DNA of 64,000 nt from Acorus gramineus (taxonomy: Eukaryota; Streptophyta; Magnoliopsida; Acorales; Acoraceae), in the NCBI GenBank assembly GCA_030737835.1, contig CM060853.1, positions 18,844,895 to 18,908,894 on the forward strand. The letters run 5' to 3'. The notes beneath the pieces were generated by a model. That model did not search any database. It saw only the letters and a list, made by a program, of their open reading frames with translations, and was not told the DNA's origin. Positions 13,265 to 25,042 of this stretch are shown in pieces (position 1 is the stretch's first letter; each line of letters begins with the position of its first letter). Both the position numbers and the translations under genes were made by a program.

Positions 13265-13284
13265 AGAGAGAGAGAGAGAGAGAG
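13265..13284. repeat. (GA)n microsatellite in HRGP-like 5'UTR
   Basis: GA run of about 10 units, about 65 bp upstream of the start codon; it reads as CT in the mRNA sense. Pyrimidine microsatellites in 5' leaders are common in plant genes. Confidence 0.9.
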
Positions 13285-13320
13285 CAAAAAAAAAATGGAT
13301 TTTTAATTAAAATCTGCACC

Positions 13321-13338
13321 AATAAATAAATATAAATA
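13321..13338 (-). promoter_or_regulatory. possible TATA region of HRGP-like gene
   Basis: On the minus strand the sequence reads TATTTATATTTATTTATT. It lies about 35-75 bp upstream of the CT-rich leader and about 125 bp before the start codon. Position and composition fit a TATA element, but the surroundings are AT-rich. Confidence 0.35.
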
Positions 13339-13796
13339 CAGAGAGGGACTTCACAAAAAAAAGGTCAACAGCGGGAGTAACTTGATCTCTCCCCAGGCGT
13401 GTTATTCACGGAATTACTGTTTGGATGACGAGATAACGTTGTCCGACCGAACGATTTGTCGATCATATGGGATTCCCAAGATTAGATTGTTTTATTCATC
13501 ATGAAAGCTCCCCCCACTCGTGCGGGTGTTTATAAGTTGTTAATTTTTTTATTTTTTTATTTTAGGAGCTGTAGCTCTCATAATTGATTAATTGATTGAC
13601 TGACGTTTCTAAAACAGGGCCAATGCCAACTTTTGCAGTGGAGAGTTCACACGTGCGGGCTGGAAGGGCCACATTATTACAACGGGAAAGCCATATTTTG
13701 GCTAATTATATATCATAACTTCTTATAAATTTAATAATTTTTTTTTTTATAAAGAGTAAAAATATTTGTTGTAGCAGTTAATAAATAAATAAAAAA

Positions 13797-14045
13797 TAGC
13801 GGTTGATGTTGGTGCACACATTTTCTTATCATTCTCATATGCATCTATAGAAAATTACTTAAGCATGTATTTACATTAATGATGTATATACATTAATAAA
13901 AAAAATTTACGTTTTTTATAAATACATTCATACAATTCATTAGAACATATATTTAATTTTTTTTATAAAATTATGTATCTCATATTTTTTAAAAAAAATT
14001 TAAAATATATGCGGACCGGAATTGAGTATGGAAAAAAGAATATAA
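13797..14045. mobile_element. decayed Mutator-like MITE copy
   Basis: Shares the internal blocks of the 8268 and 34401 elements: CATATGCATCTATAGAAAAT, then TACATTCATACAATTCATT, then ATGTATCTCAT. The ends are worn and no target duplication is visible. Confidence 0.5.
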
Positions 14046-14359
14046 TATAATATTTTTATTTAATTATACAAATTGAATGTATTTTTTAAAATATTTTTAA
14101 TAGACAATATGTGGAGACAGTAAAATATAACACTATATTGGACAACAAGGTTTTATAAAAATGAGTGAATGTATCAATGTCTATTTTTGTTAACTTTTTT
14201 TTTCTTCCAAAGTGTTGCTACTTGGATGGTGCCTTTTCTTTTAGGTGCACAAGTGTTGCTGCCTCTTTTTTTGACTTGAACAGTGAGAGCTTCGAAACCT
14301 CGTCACAAGGAAGGATCATGTGATGAGCTGAGTGAGGAATCAATTTATATTTATATTTA

Positions 14360-14569
14360 GGGTGTGTTTGGTTGTGCGATTGTAAAATTGATTCTGTAGG
14401 AAATTTATCTTCTTCAGTTTTTTGAAATTGCAGTTTTTAAACATTATTTATCTGAAATTTGTGTGCATAAAACTTCTACAGTAAAACTGTTTAGTTGCAT
14501 GATTGCAAACGAAACACAGTTTTCTACAATCTCAAATATTGTGCAATCGTGCAACCAAACGCTCCACCC
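14360..14569. mobile_element. Tourist-like MITE (copy 1)
   Basis: Terminal inverted repeats: GGGTGTGTTTGGTTGTGCGA at the left and the complement of GGGTGGAGCGTTTGGTTGCA at the right, over 210 bp. TTA precedes the left end but the right flank reads AAT, so the target duplication is imperfect. The interior matches the copy at 14924-15143 in opposite orientation. Confidence 0.75.
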
Positions 14570-14923
14570 AATTCTCATTACATATATAGATTATAAATAA
14601 TAATTTGTTATAAACGAGTATAAAAAATATCATATGCCACACTTATCCATTTCTCCCTGCAACAGAGCGAAACTATCAATGTTTATTTTCTCTCTTTAAA
14701 AATGTTATACTACTTAATTATTTCTTCAATATTTATATAACATTTTAATTTTTTTAAAAAGATATATCTATTGAAAAATTGTTTGGATGAGTCACACAAG
14801 CATGTGAGACTATGAATGCAAATTTTTATAGAAAGATAATTTTTTTTAAAAAAAAATAGTTTATCATCGCTTGTCAACATAATTTAAACGTACATTATCT
14901 ATGATCCAAACATATTTTATTAA

Positions 14924-15143
14924 GGGTGCGTTTGGTTGCGCGATTGCGATTGCAGGAAGCTGTGTTTACAATCGTGCAACCAAACAGTTTTATTGTAGCA
15001 GCTTACTGCATACAGATTACAGGCAAATAGTGTCCAAAAGCTGCGATTTCAAAAAGTTGAAAAAATGAGCTTCCTACAGAATCAGTTTTACAATAACAGA
15101 TTTCAGCAGAATCAATTTTACAATCGCACAATCAAACACACCC
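14924..15143. mobile_element. Tourist-like MITE (copy 2), TAA duplication
   Basis: 220-bp element with inverted termini GGGTGCGTTTGGTTGCGCGA and the complement of GGGTGTGTTTGATTGTGCGA. It is flanked by TAA on both sides (14921-14923 and 15144-15146). A three-base TWA target and GGG...GTTTGG termini are typical of PIF/Harbinger Tourist-like MITEs. No transposase is encoded. Confidence 0.82.
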
Positions 15144-15795
15144 TAAGAAGGCTTTAGTTGCACATTTTCCATTCTTTCACATTGTACTGTACAGATCAAG
15201 CAAGCCATTTGTGTTGCTGGATTGGAATATTTCTTTTTCGCATGTTAGGACAAAAAGAAAAGGACTAAAAATATGGCTGATTAATCAGCACCGTACGATT
15301 GTGTGTTGTCAATCCTTTCGTGCGCCACTTAAAATCGCGCACGTGCGTCGAAGGAGAACAAACTGAGCAAATGAGTTCAACCTTGGCGTAGACACGCCAT
15401 GACACCTGTTGTGTACCATGTGAGTTTTGGGCCGTCCGATGCTCAAAATGGACCCCCGACAAACATCATGCTTTTTTAAACTGTTAGGATTAGGATCGCT
15501 CAAACGGATCACACGAAATGAATAAAAAAATGTGCATGGATGACAAGACTAGCACAACCCTCAATTTTTTTTTTAATTATTATTGAAATTGCTTATTCAA
15601 GCTTGAATACTTAAAAATAAAACTGAAACCATATTCACACTTTAGAATCCTAAATAGAAAAAAAATGTTGGCACACATTTAGAATATCGTGTGAGAGGTG
15701 GCCCACACCTCTACTTTTTTATTTTATTTTTTCTTCTATTGTTTTTATCTGATTTTCTACAAATAATTCACTAATTCATATTTATATCATTTTTA

Positions 15796-15798
<3 letters not shown>

Positions 15799-15845
<47 letters not shown>
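15799..15845. repeat. (TA)n microsatellite
   Basis: Pure TA dinucleotide run of about 23 units. Confidence 0.95.
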
Positions 15846-15851
<6 letters not shown>

Positions 15852-17244
15852 TTTTAGTTAATGATGGGGTTGAAAAAATCATTATATTCTCTACAAATAA
15901 AGGTTCGTTTTACCATCTCTCTTTTGTCTCATAATATTTTTCACTGTTTTTTTTATTGATCATCAGTCATGATTGGAAGAGATGATCATTCTTTTAGATA
16001 AGTAAATAAATGTAAATTCTAATAAAATTGACCAATTACATGTGAAAATTAACAATTTTTCCATGTATATAACTATGTAGATCCAAAAATTTGTGGCAAT
16101 ACAAAAATCATTCAATTAGATGCTACCACAAATTAACGTATTTCAAATTTCAGAAATATATATAATTGTGATTTATTGAAAGAATATTTGGCATTTTAAT
16201 TGTAGCTTTAACTGTAGCTGCGAACAAAATCATTACATCGAAGCCTCATGACTTTCAGGTTTTCTATAAAACAACCAACCAACTTTTATAAGTTCTGGAA
16301 CCAACCAAGAAAAGCCTGACAAAAAAAAGTTTTTTTCAAAATAGACGTGTGTGTACATCACATTCACATCAAACCAACTAAAGTTGGGTCTAATTGATAA
16401 ATATATATATTGGTGGGGCTTGCATCCCACAGACATTGAGAGACTTTTACACTAAAGTTAAAGATGATGACTTTTTTCCCCTCTTCACCAGTTACTAAAT
16501 CTTCCACTCCCTGCCTTTGAAAAAGAGTGGGGCAGAGGTATTCGTGGGCAGTGCAGGGGGCCTAACTTTTGACTCCAAATGGGGGAGTCATTCTGGAGCT
16601 TCTATTGTCCTTCATTTCTCCACGTATGTATAATTTGCAATTGGGAATTGATATCGAAGTGTTACTTTAATCCCTCGTTCTTTTTGGAAATTTTTAGTAT
16701 ATGTAAACAACTCGTAAGATAAAAGTTACATTTTTTAGGTAATAATTTCATCTTAGATACCGTTAATGTACGTGTTTTTAAATTTCTTCATATACTGTCA
16801 AACAAACAAACTATTTTCAGAATGCACATACATTATTATTTATCTTTTTTTTATGTAAACTAGTATATTGTTATACATTTGTATGCTGCTAAATAAAATG
16901 AACAACAATGTACACTCTGTCACATTCATACACTGTATCAATCTATATATATATACATATTCACATATAACATGTGAACAATTACGCATTTGTTTACACC
17001 ATTTATTGGAGAGCATTTTGGTGAAAAAGCCACGTGTAATGACGATATTTGGATAGGAGAAACAAAAAAAATGCTAATAAATGAATTTTCGCATGTTAAA
17101 AATTCAAGCGGATGAGATGGATCTTCTACTGGGGGGAGGGGGTGGTGTCGTGGGTTTGCTCTCCTCTCTCTTTCATCCAAACCATATTCGTTGTTGCATC
17201 TATTGATCGGAATAAAAACAATGCCAAGATCTATTTGTCAATCC

Positions 17245-17395
17245 TAAAGTCTGCAAAAGTATGTGAAAGTTCATGAGAGTTAATTTGTGAAAGTCTGCAA
17301 AAGTCCACGAAAGTCTGCAAAAGTCTGTGAAAGTCTGCAAAGTCTACAAAAGTCTATCACTTAAATAATGTCCACAGAAATCCATCAAAGTCCGT
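17245..17395. repeat. AAAGTCTGCAAAAGT minisatellite
   Basis: The word AAAGTCTGCAAAAGT and close variants (GAAAGTCTGC, AAAGTCCACG, AAAGTCTGTG) recur at about 15-bp spacing, most densely at 17290-17360. Confidence 0.7.
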
Positions 17396-17519
17396 ATCGA
17401 CTACCCCTCTTAATTAATCATTTTGCATTTGTCCCATGAGTGACATGTTAAGCCCATTCACCACCTACACATAACATGTTTTTTTTTAAAAAAAAAAAGA
17501 TAGACACACAACACTAATC

Positions 17520-18800
17520 GATTTCATTAAAAAAGTGAATTAGTACATGTGGAATGAGAGGAAATAGAGAAAAGAAAATAAATTACAATAAACAAACCAA
17601 ACCAAGGGCCATGAATGGGATAGATGCGATGGCTACCCATCGAGAGCACATTTTGGCCACTACCTACGTGATGATCACTATAGTACCTCCACCAAAATGA
17701 ACGCCCCTCAAGCCCACCAGCTTCTACGTCCAGTCGCGAATGAGACTTGCACGTGGCTGCCCACACGTTTTCAACATAAACACGCACACTTGAGAAGACC
17801 ATGTCATTCTTGGTGCGCCAAGTAACCCATGCCCCTGCCAGGATTACCGAGCGCACTATGTGTTTCTGAGAGCCCGAGGAGGAGCTCGAGCATAAGGCCA
17901 CCCCCACCACCCACATGTCCTCTAGCGCCCCAAATTGTGCCAACGAAGTCTCCTGCACCCACCTCCCACCACAGCTCTTGGGCTACCCGCGCGCTGGTAG
18001 ATGATCTACTGTCTCTGACTCGTAGCCGCATAGCACACAAAGAACCGGCGCGTCCACCCTCCACTTTGCTCGATAAACCTTAGTCAGTAATCGTTTGTGG
18101 TCAAGAAGTCAAGTAAACACCTTGATCTTGCGGGGTAATCGGGGGCTCCAGATGCGCATCAAGGTTCCGCTCAAGAGAGACACAGCAGGCAAGTCGCGAC
18201 GTCTCCCCTCATAACTGCTCTTCATCGAGAAACTGGATGACCGGTTCGAAGACCACTGCGATCTATCCTGGGAGGTGCTGAATCTCCCGTCCCACTCCGC
18301 CAATAACTCGGCCATGCCTTTGACTGTGCTCTCCACGGAAAACAGATGGGAACAGCGTAGAGACAGTGACCAGCGACCACCCACCTCAGCCACGGACCAC
18401 AAACTGTAGATTGTACCATCTTGGGACAATGTGAGCGCGTGTATCGCCGACAACTGCTCGCGCAGGTGTAGATCACCGCACCAAGTGTCCCTCCAGAAAT
18501 GAATGTTATCGCTGGTGCTCACCTCCCAGTGAACAAACCGCACGGATTTGTCTTGATCCTCAAACATGCCCTTGCAAAGGTGTGAAGCCTGAGATCCGAC
18601 AGAAGGCCATCAAAAGCTCACCAATCCCGTGACCCTCATAGCGGTCTTAGAATATCCGCACCCACTGACTCGGATCCTTGCAAATCCATCGCCAATGCCA
18701 TTTTGAGAGCAAAGCCTTATTCATGTCGTGAAGATTGAGTACCCCCAGCCCACCCGCCTCCTTTCTCAAGCAAACCGCCGATTAGCTACCTGTTCATTGT
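17520..18800 (-). pseudogene. LINE (non-LTR retrotransposon) remnant, ORF2 3' part
   Basis: Read on the minus strand from about 18790, broken frames give NLHDMNKALLSKWHWRW and NIHFWRDTWCGDLHLREQL. They continue with SPRLPRKIKVFT (start of the zinc-binding RVT domain) and end with AGAWVTWRTKNDMVFSS (the usual LINE C-terminal region). Frame changes and stops separate the pieces and the reverse-transcriptase core is missing, so it is a 5'-truncated dead copy. A T-run at about 17479-17488 may be the poly(A) end. Confidence 0.85.
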
Positions 18801-18939
18801 TGGCATCTGTTTTTAATCAATACATTTAAGGGGAGCTGTATACCCACCCCGTCAGATGAGAACATTACCTCAATAAAAAAAATAAAAAAAAAATAAAAAA
18901 AACTGTTTTTACGTTATTATAGAAGAAACGAAACCCACC

Positions 18940-19870
18940 CCTCTATGCGACCTGTTCGACAGGCTTACTGTCGCGGCAGATATAGTATTTTGATAGATAA
19001 TCTGTAGATTGTTGTTTTGGAGATTCGACAGACTGATTGTCACAAATTCAGTCCCAAGTCGATGGAGACACTGTTGACGGCTGTTGTTCTAGATGATCGA
19101 CAGATAAATTGTCAACATTGCAATCCTAGGTCGACACTGCATTTGTTGAACAGACAATATAGGCCTAGTTGATTCCACCATTTCAACTAAATACATGTGT
19201 AATTAATTAGAGCACATTCCACCATATCAACTATACTCTACAACCAAGATAAGAGCCAAGTGCAACAAATTCATTGCAGCTAATACACTTGATATGTGTT
19301 CATTCTACCCACCCAAACTACCCATCACTCCCCTAGTACACAATCCTTCCTTGTTCATTGCAGCTAATATCTAAATTAGGACATTAAAGACATCTAGACA
19401 CACAAACTCCCCTTGTACTGCAATCCTTATTCAACATTTCTCTTTCAATTATACCATCGAATCTTCCACGCATGTTCTTTCAAAAGTTCAGACAAACAAA
19501 AATTAATGAAATAGTTAGGAAAACTATTAGACTTAGTTGGCCGATTGAAAAGTGAAATTTTTGTCCCGCCGCTCGACACATGTAATGTCGATGCATTCGT
19601 AAATGCATCAACAAACCCGATGTCGATAGAAAAATATCACCGTTTGTCTCCTTGTTCGACAAACATTGTGTCGATTTATGCAACTTTCGTTGACAAAACC
19701 CATGTCGAAGTGCAAAACAAGACTTGTTGTCCCTTGCTTCGACAAATGTGATCTTGACGAATTCAATATATGTCGACAACAAAGTAATTGATATCATAGC
19801 CGGATCTATTCTTAGCTTTGATGCTCCACATGTTGATCGATTGGTAGACAGTCAACCATAACAGTGTCGA
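18940..19870. repeat. cluster of TTCGACA/TGTCGA palindrome-like motifs
   Basis: Words such as TTCGACAG, TGTCGA, TCGACAAA and GTCGAC recur every 35-80 bp in two blocks (about 18955-19135 and 19570-19860). Many form short inverted pairs such as TTCGACAAACATTGTGTCGA. The copia element is inserted just downstream, at 19912. The pattern resembles the subrepeats of the foldback element at 34837-36027, though the two are not clearly the same sequence. No coding potential was seen. Confidence 0.55.
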
Positions 19871-19911
19871 TCCAAGCAATTATTTTTTTGGGTTCAATCA
19901 CATCCACAAAT

Positions 19912-20628
19912 TGTTAGAAATATATATACAAAGTGAACGGATCTTGACTCTATAATTCATAAAATCATATTTGGTGAGGAAGGACTAGAATGCATACCTT
20001 GCTCCATAGTATTTGTTCAAGGAATTTGGTAAGAATAGGAGCTTAGACTTCTCTCTCCTCACTCTTTCCTTATTTAGAGATTTAATGGATATCTCTACAA
20101 ACCACTTTACTTTGATGTGGATGTGATGTTGTGTGTAGTAATGAGTGGAGAGAGGGACCAAGTCCCCTTTTATAGACCATAGGAGGCCAAGGGCTCACAT
20201 CATGAAATTACTCCCATCATAAACTCCATGAGCCCCCCCAAAAAATCACATTGGATACATAAAGAAATATATTAAGTGATTTATCTTGGAATTTAGCCCA
20301 CCATGAAATCTAATAATTTTATTCTTATTGGAATTGCTATCAACATGATTTCCAACAACCTTTATTTCCATTGATATGCTCCCACCATGAATTCTTCACA
20401 TTGGACAACCAAAACTCTTACTTGGGTTTGCAACATATTAGTGGATAGGTGAGTGTTCATGTATTGGGTAGATAAAAGTCATTAACAATATGACTAGTTA
20501 TATCTCATTGGGTAGCTCAAATTTTAAATTGTGAAAAGTCCAAGACCAACATATGAGGAATTCAAGAAACAATGAAAAATAAATCTTAATTCCTTTTATT
20601 GGTTCATGGAAGGCCACAAAATCCAACA
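19912..20628 (-). repeat. 3' LTR of copia element
   Basis: 717 bp, TGTTAGAAAT at the left and ATCCAACA at the right; on the minus strand it reads TGTTGGAT...AACA. It matches the LTR at 26033-26744 with scattered substitutions and small indels. Confidence 0.96.
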
Positions 20629-20640
20629 TTCTCCCACTTG
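20629..20640 (-). other. polypurine tract of copia element
   Basis: On the minus strand the bases just before the 3' LTR read AAGTGGGAGAA, a typical copia PPT for plus-strand DNA priming. Confidence 0.85.
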
Positions 20641-20962
20641 GCCTGGAATGATCACTACTATTATAATTCTTTAATTAGTGATCCTTACAATAATACTTAT
20701 ATTAACTGTATATATCAATGCGAATCATAGCGGTCACACATTGTATCTAAATATGCTCCCTTCTATGCATCACATCATTGATATTTCCAGATAACTAAGT
20801 CTTTTATGATAAATTTTTACTTATCAATGTTATCCCAACCATTATGTTAGGCATTTATATTTCTATTTCCCAAATATATATATATGTGCACAAATAAATA
20901 GAAATTGACCGGAATCATCATTAAATAAAAGATCTCAAAAACATATAGTGTCACATTACAAT

Positions 20963-23900
20963 TTAATGATCCCACTCTGTAAGACCCATCATCACAACAT
21001 GATTTTTATAGGTCTTTGGCGCCAATCCTTTAGTTAAGGGATCTGCTATCATATTCCTTGTACTAATATGTTCAATGGACACTAGATGATCCCGTATCTT
21101 CTCTCTTACAACAAGATATTTAATGTCTATGTGTTTAGACGCACTTGAGCTCTTGTTGTTTTTGGAGAAGAAAACAGCAGCGGAATTATCACAGTAAATT
21201 TTCAATGGCTTAGCAATTGTATCCATCACTTGAAGCCCTGAAATGAAATTCTTCAACCATAATGCATGTGAAGTAGCTTCATAGCAACTAATAAACTCAG
21301 CCTCCATGGTGGATGAAGCAACAATTGTTTGTTTAACGCTTTTCCATGATATAGCTCCACCAGCCAGTAGAAAAACAAAACCAGATGTTGATTTTCTACT
21401 ATCGACACAACCGGCAAAATCCGAATCTGAGTAACCAATTACCTCTAGATTATCAACCCTTTTATATGTAAGCATATAGTCTTTTGTCCCCTGAAGGTAG
21501 CGCATAACCTTCTTTGCAGCTTTCCAGTGCTCCAATCCAGGATCACTTTGATATCTCCCAAGCATTCCAACAGCAAAACTTATATCAGGACGAGTACATG
21601 TCTGGGCATACATTAAACTTCCTACAGCAGAGGCATAAGGAATTTCTTTCATTTGTTTCCGCTCAACCTCATTTCGTGGACATTGAGATTGGCTAAATTT
21701 ATCACCCTTCACAATGGGTGCATCACCTGATGAGCAATTTTCCATTTTAAACCTTTCAAGAACTCTTTTAATGTAAGTCTTTTGTGATAAGCCAAGTAAA
21801 TGACGAGATCTATCTCGATGAATCTCAATGCCTAACACAAAAGAAGCTTGACCTAAATCTTTCATGTCAAAGTTCTGTGATAGAAATTCTTTGGTCTCAT
21901 ATAAAAGACCCAAATCACTACTAGCAAGCAATATATCATCCACATACAAGACTAAGAAAATAAACTTGCTCCCACTGACCTTCAGATATATACATTGGTC
22001 AATAGTGTTTTCCTCAAATCCGAAGGATGTAATGATGTCATTAAACTTAAAATACCATTGACGGGAAGCTTGTTTTAGTCCGTATATGGATTTCCTTAAT
22101 TTGCATACTAGTTGCTCCTTTCCCTTTTCTTCAAAACCCTCGGGCTGTCTCATGTAGATTTCCTCATCTAGATTTCCATTCAAGAACGCAGTTTTCACAT
22201 CCATTTGATGTAACTCTAAATCATAATGAGCTACTAATGCCATGATAATTCTAAATGAATCCTTCTTCGAGACAGGTGAGAAGGTTTCACTATAATCGAT
22301 TCCCTCCCGTTGAGTGAATCCTTTAGCAACAAGTCTGGCCTTATACCGTTCAACATTGCCCTTGGAATCTCGTTTAGTCTTAAATACCCATTTACAACCA
22401 ATAGGTCTAAACTCCTTAGGCAGTTCAACAAGTTCCCAAACTTGATTTTTGCTCATGGATGTCAGTTCATCCTTCATGGCATCCAACCATTTTTTAGAAT
22501 TATCACCCTTCATGGCTTGTGAAAACAAAATTGGATCTTCTTTAATTCCAATATCAAAATCTGACTCCTGAAGGTACACAATGTAGTCATTTGGTATAGC
22601 AGATCTTTTCACCCTTTCTGATCTGCGTAGAGTACCATGTGTGGCTACATTATCATTATTTTGTACACTTTCTAAAATAGGTTCATTATTTTCAATTATT
22701 TCATTCGATGGTGTACTCCTTTCAGGTTGATCTTCCAAAATGTTATGCTCAAGAGCATTACTCATGTCATCAACCTTTGATGTTTCAGTAGGAAAAGAAA
22801 CTGAATTTCTTATTTCTTGAAATACCACGTTTCGCGGTTCACTCCCACTGATACAACCATCTTCAATGAACCTAGCAGTGATAGTTTCAGATATTCTATT
22901 TGTATGGTTAGGACAGTAAAACCGATAACCCTTTGACCTTTCTGGATACCCAATGAAAAAACAGCTAACTGTTCTTGGGTCTAATTTTCTTTCATGTGGG
23001 TTGTAAAACCTAGCCTCAGCCGGACATCCCCAAACATGTAAATGTCCTAAACTCGGTTTCCTACCTGTCCATAACTCGAATGGAGTTTTAGGAACAGCTT
23101 TACTAGGAACTCGGTTTAGGATATACATTGCAGTCCTTAAGGCTTCACCCCACAAAAATTCAGGCAATGTGGAATTACTGACCATACTCCTAACCATTTC
23201 TATAAGGGTGCGGTTACGCCTTTCAGCCACACCATTTTGTTGAGGTGTCCCTGGCATCGTATACTGTGCAATGATGCCATTTTCTTGTAGGAATCTAGCA
23301 AAATGACCTAAATGATGGTTTGTTCCATCGTATCTACCATAATACTCACCACCCCTATCAGACCTCACAACCTTAATTTTTCTGTTTAATTGATTTTCAA
23401 CTTCAACCTTGTAAATCTTAAAGGCATCCAAAGCTTCAGATTTTTCTTTTAACAGAAAAATATATCCATAACGTGAGTAGTCATCAATGAAAGTGATAAA
23501 ATATTTTTGACCACCAAAACAGGGTGAAAAAGGACCACAAATGTCAGTATGAATCACTTCAAGAAGCCCAGAACTCCTTGTGGCACTCTTTTTAGAGGTT
23601 TTAGATTGTTTTCCTTTAATACAATCTATGCAGACACCATAATCAGTAAAGTCAAGAGTTTTTAAAACTTCATCTTTCACTAATCTCTTAATTCTCTCTT
23701 TAGAGATGTGTCCAAGTCTATTATGCCACAACATAGAAGAGTTTTCATTAACAATGCCACGTTTATTACCAACACTCACATGCAAGGATAAAAGGGATTG
23801 AGAAAATGAGGAATCCAAAGACAGTTTATATAATCCATCACACAATAAACCAGTACCAATCAAAAGAGAGTTTTGAAACAAGTTGACCTTACAATTTTCA

Positions 23901-25042
23901 AAATTGAAGGTATAACCTTCGAGGTCAAGTTTAGGTAAGGAAATAAGATTTCTAGAAAATGAAGGGACATAAAAAACATTATTCAATAGAAGGTGGAATC
24001 CGGTATTTAAAATAAGCTTGTAGGTCCCTATTGCTTTGACTTTAGATTTCAACCGGTTCCCCATGAAAATAAATTGCTCTCTTTCATTTGGCTTCTGGGT
24101 TGAAAGGAATCCCTGCATGGAGTTTGAAACATGAATTGTGGCACCAGAATCAATCCACCAAGTATTAGAAGGAACATCAATAAAATTGGTTTCAAAACAT
24201 ACAAGTGACAAAGTATCACCTTTCTTTGCAAACCAATCTTTGCGTTTCTGACAGTCCTTCTTGAGATGTCCCTTCTTCTTACAGAAGAAACACCTCAAAT
24301 TGTCACTCTTCTTTCCACTTTGATGGCCAACTTCATTTGACCTCTTGCCTTTCTTTGGTGGACCTTTTCTTCCCTTAAATGGCTTCTTGTTGTTGGGTTG
24401 ATTCTCCTGAGATACTAGATGGACAATATGCAATCCCTCCTGTTTCAGTCTTTCCTCCTCTTGCACACACATAGCAATCATTTCATTCATGGTCCATTTA
24501 TCTTTATGTGTGTTGTAAGTAATTTTGAATGGACCAAACTGAGGAGGAAGACTATTGAGTGCAAATTGCACAAGGAAAGGTTCAGAAATTGTCATTTCCA
24601 TGCCTTTAAGCTGCCCAGCCAAATCTCCCATTTTCATTATGTGCTCTCGCACTCCACTTATTCCATCATATCTCATAGTGGTCAATTTTGCCATTAATGT
24701 ACCCGCCAAAGCCTTATCAGATCCTTGGAACTGTTGTTCCACAGCTTGGAGGTACTCTTTTGCCTTAGAACTAGTAGGGATGGATCCCCTAATAGTCTTA
24801 GCAATTGTACTCTTAATGACCATGAGACTAAGTCTGTTAGAGCGTTCCCACTTCTCATATAGAGCTTTCTGTTCAGTGGTACTTGCCTCAGTAGTTTTAG
24901 GAGGTTCATCAATGCGCAAACAATAGTCAAGATCAGAACATCCTAATGCAATGCGTAATTGCTCATTCCAATCAGAAAAATTTGATCCATTAAGTGTTGG
25001 AACATTAGATACATGCCCAGACAATGGAGTAGGGGTCATCAC
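20963..25042 (-). CDS. copia gag-pol polyprotein
   Basis: Single 1359-aa frame without stops. A UBN2-type gag region lies at about residues 50-200. The zinc knuckle CFFCKKKGHLKKDC is at 251-264 and the aspartic protease motif DSGA at 298-301. The integrase zinc finger is H440/H445/C471/C474. The integrase catalytic triad is probably D500 (HTDICGP), D562 (RSDRGGEY) and E607 (NGVAERRN). Reverse transcriptase has YVDD at 1033-1036, and RNase H has YSDSDFAG near 1213. All key catalytic residues I can check are present, so the protein could be active. The many smaller frames on the opposite strand are shadows. Confidence 0.96.
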   Translation of the reverse strand: MMTPTPLSGHVSNVPTLNGSNFSDWNEQLRIALGCSDLDYCLRIDEPPKTTEASTTEQKALYEKWERSNRLSLMVIKSTIAKTIRGSIPTSSKAKEYLQAVEQQFQGSDKALAGTLMAKLTTMRYDGISGVREHIMKMGDLAGQLKGMEMTISEPFLVQFALNSLPPQFGPFKITYNTHKDKWTMNEMIAMCVQEEERLKQEGLHIVHLVSQENQPNNKKPFKGRKGPPKKGKRSNEVGHQSGKKSDNLRCFFCKKKGHLKKDCQKRKDWFAKKGDTLSLVCFETNFIDVPSNTWWIDSGATIHVSNSMQGFLSTQKPNEREQFIFMGNRLKSKVKAIGTYKLILNTGFHLLLNNVFYVPSFSRNLISLPKLDLEGYTFNFENCKVNLFQNSLLIGTGLLCDGLYKLSLDSSFSQSLLSLHVSVGNKRGIVNENSSMLWHNRLGHISKERIKRLVKDEVLKTLDFTDYGVCIDCIKGKQSKTSKKSATRSSGLLEVIHTDICGPFSPCFGGQKYFITFIDDYSRYGYIFLLKEKSEALDAFKIYKVEVENQLNRKIKVVRSDRGGEYYGRYDGTNHHLGHFARFLQENGIIAQYTMPGTPQQNGVAERRNRTLIEMVRSMVSNSTLPEFLWGEALRTAMYILNRVPSKAVPKTPFELWTGRKPSLGHLHVWGCPAEARFYNPHERKLDPRTVSCFFIGYPERSKGYRFYCPNHTNRISETITARFIEDGCISGSEPRNVVFQEIRNSVSFPTETSKVDDMSNALEHNILEDQPERSTPSNEIIENNEPILESVQNNDNVATHGTLRRSERVKRSAIPNDYIVYLQESDFDIGIKEDPILFSQAMKGDNSKKWLDAMKDELTSMSKNQVWELVELPKEFRPIGCKWVFKTKRDSKGNVERYKARLVAKGFTQREGIDYSETFSPVSKKDSFRIIMALVAHYDLELHQMDVKTAFLNGNLDEEIYMRQPEGFEEKGKEQLVCKLRKSIYGLKQASRQWYFKFNDIITSFGFEENTIDQCIYLKVSGSKFIFLVLYVDDILLASSDLGLLYETKEFLSQNFDMKDLGQASFVLGIEIHRDRSRHLLGLSQKTYIKRVLERFKMENCSSGDAPIVKGDKFSQSQCPRNEVERKQMKEIPYASAVGSLMYAQTCTRPDISFAVGMLGRYQSDPGLEHWKAAKKVMRYLQGTKDYMLTYKRVDNLEVIGYSDSDFAGCVDSRKSTSGFVFLLAGGAISWKSVKQTIVASSTMEAEFISCYEATSHALWLKNFISGLQVMDTIAKPLKIYCDNSAAVFFSKNNKSSSASKHIDIKYLVVREKIRDHLVSIEHISTRNMIADPLTKGLAPKTYKNHVVMMGLTEWDH

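Larger units (their letters stand above)
15150..17500. other. gene-free AT-rich stretch
   Basis: No protein similarity in any frame. It contains a TA microsatellite at 15799-15845 and a short minisatellite at 17245-17395 in which AAAGTCTGCAAAAGT-like words of about 15 bp recur. The frames at 15265-15512 and 16233-16436 have no recognisable motifs. Confidence 0.6.

Noticed and set aside
24419-24926. Plus-strand frames of 92 and 123 aa
   Set aside because: Antisense shadows of the copia gag region.
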